From positions 1-19,016 of the forward strand of contig DATLYH010000258.1 of the NCBI GenBank assembly GCA_035575035.1: a stretch of DNA of 19,016 bases, given 5' to 3'. This DNA comes from DATLYH01 sp035575035 (lineage in GTDB: Bacteria; Planctomycetota; Planctomycetia; Gemmatales; Gemmataceae). The notes beneath the pieces were generated by a model that saw nothing but the letters and a program-made list of their open reading frames with translations, ran no database searches and had not been told where the DNA came from. Each line of letters starts with the position of its first letter. The stretch's first letter is position 1. Made by a program: the position numbers and the translations under genes. Shown one piece after another: positions 14,943 to 19,016 of this stretch.

Positions 14943-16094
14943 TTATCCCATGCCGGTCAGGTCGGCGGTCCCCTGGAACAACCCCAGGTAACTCAGGTAA
15001 CGGCTGGCGCTGATCAGCCGCCGCTTGACCGCGCGTTTGATGGCACAGCGGTCCTCATGAGTATGGGTGCAGTCGGGATAGGCGCACAACGGCACGAACG
15101 GCCGGAACTCGGCGAAGAAGCCCTCGATCTCTTCGGGCAGGATGTCCCAGAGCTGGAACTGGCGGATGCCGGGAGTGTCCACCACCCAGCCGCCCGATTC
15201 CAGGCGGATCAGTTCGGCTGTGGTCGTCGTGTGCCGGCCCTTGTGGGTTGCCGCGCTCACTTCGCGGACACGCAATCCCAGGCCGGGCTGGATGGCATTC
15301 AGCAACGACGACTTGCCGACGCCGCTCTGGCCGGTGAAGACCGTCTGTCGGCCGAGCAGACGTTCCCGTAACCGGTCGATTCCCAGCCCGGTGGCGGCGC
15401 TGGTCAGCAGCGTCGGGATGCCAAGCTGGCTGTACAGGCCGATGAGCGGCTGGTACGGTTCCGGCGGCACCAGGTCGGCCTTGTTCAGACAGATGATCGG
15501 CGCGATGCCGCCCTGCTCGGCGCTGGCGAGGTAGCGGTCAATCAAGTGGGGTTTCAACTCCGGCTCGACCAGCGACACCACGATCACCACCTGATCAACG
15601 TTGGCGACAATCACCTGTTCCCGGCCGCGCGACCACCGCGCTAGTACGCCGTGCCGCGGTTCGATCCGCTCGATCACCCCCTCGTCGCCCAGCGCTGGCC
15701 GAATCCAGACGTGGTCGCCGGTGGCGACGATGTTGCGCTCGTCGGTGGCCAGTGTCCGCAACAACCGCCGGACGGCGCAGCGGAAGTGCCGGCCGTCCGC
15801 GGTCTCGACAACGCTCAGCAGCCCGTGCACGCGCAGCACCCGGCCGGGGAGGCAGACAGCGGTATCAACCGCCGGCATCTCGGCCGGCTCCTGGCCTGCC
15901 GGCTCGCCGGTGCCATCCTCCTGAACGATGGTCCGCCGCCGGGAGAGCTCCCCCTTGGCGCGGACCCGCTCCGCCAGCGGCGTCGCGTCCTGCTCCAGGT
16001 CCTCCTCCAGGTAGCGCTGGGTCCAATCGCGCTGTCGTGGCGGCTTGGAGCGGTTCTTCCGCAGATCGACACGGACCTTCTTCTTCTTGGCCAT
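14943..16094 (-). CDS. rsgA: ribosome small-subunit-dependent GTPase A
   Basis: RsgA (YjeQ/EngC) is a circularly permuted GTPase that checks late 30S ribosomal subunit maturation. The order G4-G1-G3 is visible: NKADL (about 202), GQSGVGKSS (about 254), a G2-like stretch THKGRHTTT, and DTPG (about 305). An N-terminal OB-like domain (LPGRVLRVHGLLSVVE to VATGDHVWI) binds RNA, and a C-terminal zinc finger contains CAYPDCTHTHEDRC. The protein is 383 residues, longer than E. coli RsgA (350), because of a basic N-terminal extension of about 80 residues beginning MAKKKKVRVDLRKNRSK. The ATG at 16094 has AAGGAG at 16104-16109, nine bases upstream, so I prefer it to the upstream ATG at 16124. The gene is convergent with the GH57 gene and divergent from the Hsp70 gene. 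Confidence 0.95.
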   Translation of the reverse strand: MAKKKKVRVDLRKNRSKPPRQRDWTQRYLEEDLEQDATPLAERVRAKGELSRRRTIVQEDGTGEPAGQEPAEMPAVDTAVCLPGRVLRVHGLLSVVETADGRHFRCAVRRLLRTLATDERNIVATGDHVWIRPALGDEGVIERIEPRHGVLARWSRGREQVIVANVDQVVIVVSLVEPELKPHLIDRYLASAEQGGIAPIICLNKADLVPPEPYQPLIGLYSQLGIPTLLTSAATGLGIDRLRERLLGRQTVFTGQSGVGKSSLLNAIQPGLGLRVREVSAATHKGRHTTTTAELIRLESGGWVVDTPGIRQFQLWDILPEEIEGFFAEFRPFVPLCAYPDCTHTHEDRCAIKRAVKRRLISASRYLSYLGLFQGTADLTGMG

Positions 16095-16132
16095 CTCCGC
16101 GGACTCCTTCGTCGGCAAAGCCATCGGCCTTC

Positions 16133-16138
16133 ATTGTA
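16133..16138 (-). promoter_or_regulatory. possible -10 box for rsgA
   Basis: On the minus strand TACAAT lies about 40 bases upstream of the rsgA start in otherwise GC-rich DNA. No good -35 partner is seen at 16-18 bases. Confidence 0.3.
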
Positions 16139-16298
16139 CTGGAGGGCCAGCCCATGCCATACCGGGTCTGGGGGCGGCATCCCGGGGGTATTCCCGACAT
16201 CCTGTGCGCTCAGGCCGCGGGGCGAAGGCACGGCCGGCCTGACGCGCCGACATGCGGCCCCGGCTGCCACCGACATACCGGCCGCCGATCGCAGCGGT

Positions 16299-16304
16299 TA
16301 AAAT
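16299..16304 (+). promoter_or_regulatory. possible -10 box for the Hsp70 gene
   Basis: TAAAAT matches five of six -10 consensus positions, 38 bases before the ATG at 16343. No convincing -35 box is present at normal spacing. Confidence 0.3.
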
Positions 16305-16330
16305 GAGGAGAAACGGCTCTTCCCCGCTTC

Positions 16331-16374
16331 ATTCGGAGAACGATGAGTCCGCATTCGGAGAATGACGTGTCCGC
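16331..16374 (+). repeat. 22-bp tandem duplication carrying the Hsp70 ribosome site and start
   Basis: Two contiguous 22-bp units (16331-16352 and 16353-16374) share ATTCGGAGAA at the left and GTCCGC at the right. Unit 1 holds CGGAG four bases before ATG 16343. Unit 2 holds CGGAG six bases before the in-frame GTG 16367. Either could initiate; the second has the more usual spacing. Confidence 0.8.
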
Positions 16375-18205
16375 TTCACGCTACGTTGTCGGTATCGACC
16401 TGGGCACGACCAACAGTGCCCTGGCTTACGTGGATACGGGGCGGGGGCAGGACGAGGTGACGGTCCTTCACCTGCCTATCCCCCAGGTGGTCAATCCGGG
16501 CGCCGTGGCCGAGCGGCCATTGCTACCGTCCTTCCTCTACTTACCCAGCCCAAACGAACTGCCCGCCGGCAGCCTGAAGCTACCCTGGGCCGCCGACCGC
16601 GACTATGCCGTCGGCGAATTCGCCCGCAACCACGGCAGCTTGATCCCCACCCGACTGGTATCGTCGGCCAAGTCGTGGCTGTGTCATCCCGGGATTGACC
16701 GGCGGGCGCCGGTGCTGCCGTGGAAGGCACCCGCGAACGCCCGCCGCGTTTCGCCGCTGGAGGCCAGCACCTATTATCTGAGGCATCTTTGCGAGGCGTG
16801 GAACTATCGGATGGCCCCGGAGTCGCCGGAGTATCGGCTGGAGCAGCAGGATATTATTCTGACGGTGCCGGCCTCGTTCGACGCGGCGGCGCGGGAGCTG
16901 ACGGTCGAGGCCGCCCGCGCCGCCGGTTTGGAGCATGTCACCCTGTTAGAGGAACCTCAGGCCGCTTTCTACTCCTGGATCGGCGATAGCCGCGAGAAGT
17001 GGCGCAAGCAGGTCGAGGTGGGCGACGTGGTGCTGATCTGCGACGTCGGCGGCGGCACCACCGACCTGACATTGATCGCCATCAGCGAGGATGACGGCCA
17101 GCTTGCCCTGACGCGCGTGGCGGTCGGCGACCACATCCTGCTCGGCGGCGACAACATGGACCTGGCGCTGGCCCACGTCCAAGCCCAGGCCTTCGCCGCC
17201 AAAGGGATTCGACTTGATGCCGGCCAGATGCTGATGCTCTGGCACAGCTGCCGCGCCGCTAAGGAGAGGTTGTTCGGCGAGGAGAAGTTGACCGCAGCGC
17301 CGGTGACCGTTCTGGGCCGTGGCAGCAAGGTGATCGGCGGCACCCTTAAAAGCGAGTTGACCCGGGCCGAGGTCGAGCGCGTGCTGCTGGACGGCTTCTT
17401 CCCCGAGTGCCCGCCCGACGCCGAGCCGAAGCGGCAGCGGGTCGTCGGCTTGCAAGAGCTGGGCCTCCCCTATGCCAGCGATCCGGCCATCACCAAGCAC
17501 CTGGCCCACTTCCTGCACCGCCACAAAGAAGTACTTGCCGAGCGCGCCCCCACGAAGCGGGGCAAGAAGAAGGCATCGCAGGTGACGGCGGTGCTGTTCA
17601 ACGGCGGTGTCTTCAAGGCCGAGCCGTTGCGGCAGCGCGTGGTGACCATCCTGAATCGGTGGGCCCAGGCGGCGGGTGGCTCGCCGGTGAAGGTGTTGGA
17701 GGGAACCAACTTCGACCTGGCAGTGGCGCGCGGCGCCGCTTACTACGGATTGGTGCGGCGCGGCAAGGGGGTACGCATCCGCGGCGGCAGTCCCCGGACC
17801 TACTACGTTGGCGTCGCCACGGCCCTGCCCGCCGTGCCGGGCGCCCCGCCGCCGATCAAGGCGCTGTGCGTCGTCCCCTTCGGCATGGAGGAGGGGACCG
17901 AGGCCGACGTGCCCGGTCAGGAATTCGGCCTGGTGGTCGGTGAGCCGGTCGAGTTTCGCTTTCTCGGCTCCACCGTTCGCCGCGGCGATCCGGTCGGCTT
18001 CATCCTTGAGGAATGGGAGGAACAGGTCGAGGAGTTAAGCCCACTGGAGACGACGCTGGAAGGCCCTGGCATGGAGGGGCAGATGGTTCCCGTCCACCTG
18101 CACAGCAAGGTGACCGAGGTCGGCACGCTGGAACTGTGGTGCCTCAGCCGCGACGGCAAGAAACGCTGGAAGTTGGAGTTCAACGTCCGCGAGCGGCAAG
18201 ACTGA
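16343..18205 (+). CDS. Hsp70-family protein without C-terminal lid
   Basis: The protein is 620 residues from ATG 16343, or 612 from GTG 16367. Its Hsp70/actin-type ATPase domain has phosphate-1 GIDLGTTNSA (about 17-26), LLEEPQAAFYSW, phosphate-2 CDVGGGTTDLTL (about 233-244) and the adenosine-site FNGGVFKAEPLR (about 419-430). Insertions relative to DnaK include KRGKKKASQ. Only about 135 residues follow the ATPase domain; they look like a beta-rich substrate-binding part (PRTYYVGVATALP, FGMEEGTEADVPGQEFGLVVGEPVEFRFLGS) with no helical lid and no EEVD-like tail. It is therefore not the housekeeping DnaK but a DnaK-like protein of the type found in planctomycetes and some other bacteria, often beside a larger partner Hsp70. 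No dnaJ, grpE or partner is seen here. Cytosolic chaperone-like function is inferred; clients are unknown. Confidence 0.88.
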   Translation: MSPHSENDVSASRYVVGIDLGTTNSALAYVDTGRGQDEVTVLHLPIPQVVNPGAVAERPLLPSFLYLPSPNELPAGSLKLPWAADRDYAVGEFARNHGSLIPTRLVSSAKSWLCHPGIDRRAPVLPWKAPANARRVSPLEASTYYLRHLCEAWNYRMAPESPEYRLEQQDIILTVPASFDAAARELTVEAARAAGLEHVTLLEEPQAAFYSWIGDSREKWRKQVEVGDVVLICDVGGGTTDLTLIAISEDDGQLALTRVAVGDHILLGGDNMDLALAHVQAQAFAAKGIRLDAGQMLMLWHSCRAAKERLFGEEKLTAAPVTVLGRGSKVIGGTLKSELTRAEVERVLLDGFFPECPPDAEPKRQRVVGLQELGLPYASDPAITKHLAHFLHRHKEVLAERAPTKRGKKKASQVTAVLFNGGVFKAEPLRQRVVTILNRWAQAAGGSPVKVLEGTNFDLAVARGAAYYGLVRRGKGVRIRGGSPRTYYVGVATALPAVPGAPPPIKALCVVPFGMEEGTEADVPGQEFGLVVGEPVEFRFLGSTVRRGDPVGFILEEWEEQVEELSPLETTLEGPGMEGQMVPVHLHSKVTEVGTLELWCLSRDGKKRWKLEFNVRERQD

Positions 18206-18222
18206 GCCAGCAAGCAGCCGCG

Positions 18223-18696
18223 TTAGGGCGCCAGCCGTTTGCGGAAGACCACCATGTCATCGCCGTCGGCGTAATAGTCACGCAGGATAGCGGCCTGCTC
18301 ATAGCCGTGCTTTTGGTAGAAGCGGCGCGTCTGCTCGTAGTGTGGTAGCGATGATGTCTCGATGAACAGGACCCGGCCGCTGGCCTGACGGACCTCTTCC
18401 TCCGCGTGCCGGAGCAACCGACTGCCGATCCCTATTGCCTGCACGTCCCTGCGAACGGCAATCCAGTACAGATACCAGGTGCGGTCTGTCATCGCTGCCG
18501 GGGCGTAGTAGGCGAAGCCGGCCACGCGGTCGTCCTGCTCGTAGGTCACCGAGCGGTGGCCGAGGGCCCGGTTACCGGCGTGGTAGTCGTCCAGCACTTC
18601 CCGGAGTGCCTCAATTTCGATCGGCCGGAATACGCCGGTTCCCTCAGCCAGAGCCAAAAGCACGGGCGTGTCGGCAGGTGTCGTCGGACGGATCAT
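18223..18696 (-). CDS. GNAT-family N-acetyltransferase
   Basis: This 157-residue single-domain GNAT would transfer an acetyl group from acetyl-CoA to an unknown amine. It starts MIRPTTPADTPVLLALAEGTGVF, the usual beta1-alpha1 region. The pyrophosphate-binding motif A is WIAVRRDVQAIGIGSRLL (Q-A-I-G-I-G), and the C-terminal part has LPHYEQTRRFYQKHGYEQAA, typical of motif B. ATG 18696 is chosen because AAGGAG (18705-18710) lies eight bases upstream; an ATG at 18714 would overlap that ribosome site. The gene is convergent with the Hsp70 gene, with 17 bases between stops. The substrate cannot be predicted. Confidence 0.9.
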   Translation of the reverse strand: MIRPTTPADTPVLLALAEGTGVFRPIEIEALREVLDDYHAGNRALGHRSVTYEQDDRVAGFAYYAPAAMTDRTWYLYWIAVRRDVQAIGIGSRLLRHAEEEVRQASGRVLFIETSSLPHYEQTRRFYQKHGYEQAAILRDYYADGDDMVVFRKRLAP

Positions 18697-19016
18697 CCCC
18701 CGGTCTCCTTGCATCGGCCTCCGTGACGCGTCGGGTCAGGGCGCGGCACCTCCCGCGGTTAGGCCTTATCCCCCCCGGTCGGCGCTCTGCGGACTTGTGA
18801 TGAGCTATATTACTGTTGACGTTCAGGGCCGGCACGAGAAGAGGTCATCCTCCGGGAAGAAAAACCGCTTGCCGCAGGACGGAGGCGGAGGAGCCGCAAT
18901 CTTCCTTTGCGGCCAACCGCCCATCGCCTGCAGCACCGGTTGCCCGCAGACTAAAGCCTACCACATGAAGGTATCACTAGTCTCCTTTCCCGAAACACTC
19001 TCCGCCAACCTGACCC
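18697..19016. other. right-edge intergenic region, possibly the start of a truncated gene
   Basis: About 270 bases hold no convincing gene. An AT-rich patch around 18806-18815 (TATATTACT) in GC-rich DNA may belong to a promoter for the GNAT gene or a rightward gene. An ATG at 18965 opens a frame (MKVSLVSFPETLSANLT) that stays open to the window end, but it has no ribosome site and is too short to judge. Confidence 0.4.

Noticed and set aside
18965..19016. Start of a new rightward gene (MKVSLVSFPETL...)
   Set aside because: Only 17 codons before the window edge, with no ribosome site or homology; mentioned under the edge region only.

Overview
The window is GC-rich, gene-dense bacterial chromosome, most likely from a planctomycete (Planctomycetota, possibly the Gemmatales). 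The main evidence is the tail of a PSD1/DUF1553 protein at the left edge, a family greatly expanded in that phylum. Supporting evidence is a small AGRLTLREA-type membrane protein, the ATPase-acetyltransferase fusion, the non-canonical Hsp70, and the palindromic and heptamer repeats scattered between genes. The phylum call is strong inference; the order is a guess.

Layout. Positions 1-5650 hold ordinary metabolic or conserved genes in alternating orientation: the end of a DUF1553 protein (+), a small membrane-anchored hypothetical (-), a homocysteine S-methyltransferase (+), an amidase-signature enzyme (-), argC for arginine biosynthesis (+), and a DUF4349 lipoprotein (-). Several convergent gene ends carry hairpins that include the stop codons. 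The divergent amidase/argC start region is built from two opposed heptanucleotide arrays. At 5947-7443 lies a fusion of an RsbW-like ATPase domain with a GNAT acetyltransferase, closed by a clear intrinsic terminator. About 1.16 kb without a convincing gene follows (7488-8649).

The centrepiece is 8650-14902, four co-oriented genes that look like an alpha-glucan module: a complete GT4 glycosyltransferase, a DUF4912-GT4 fusion, a third GT4-like protein, and a GH57 1,4-alpha-glucan branching enzyme. The three GT4 proteins are recognisable paralogues. Only the first keeps the Arg/Lys pair and the E-x7-E motif that bind the nucleotide-sugar donor; the other two have lost all of these and are predicted pseudo-glycosyltransferases. 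One catalytic synthase, two inactive relatives (one carrying DUF4912) and a branching enzyme form an arrangement I do not recognise as a described system. It is the best candidate here for something new. The 219-bp gap before the branching enzyme holds a hairpin repeat array with compensatory stem changes, and the branching-enzyme gene itself carries an in-frame palindromic element.

The right end (14943-19016) holds rsgA (ribosome-assembly GTPase, -), an Hsp70-family protein without a C-terminal lid whose translation start region is duplicated (+), and a GNAT acetyltransferase (-). About 300 bp of non-coding or edge-truncated sequence follows.
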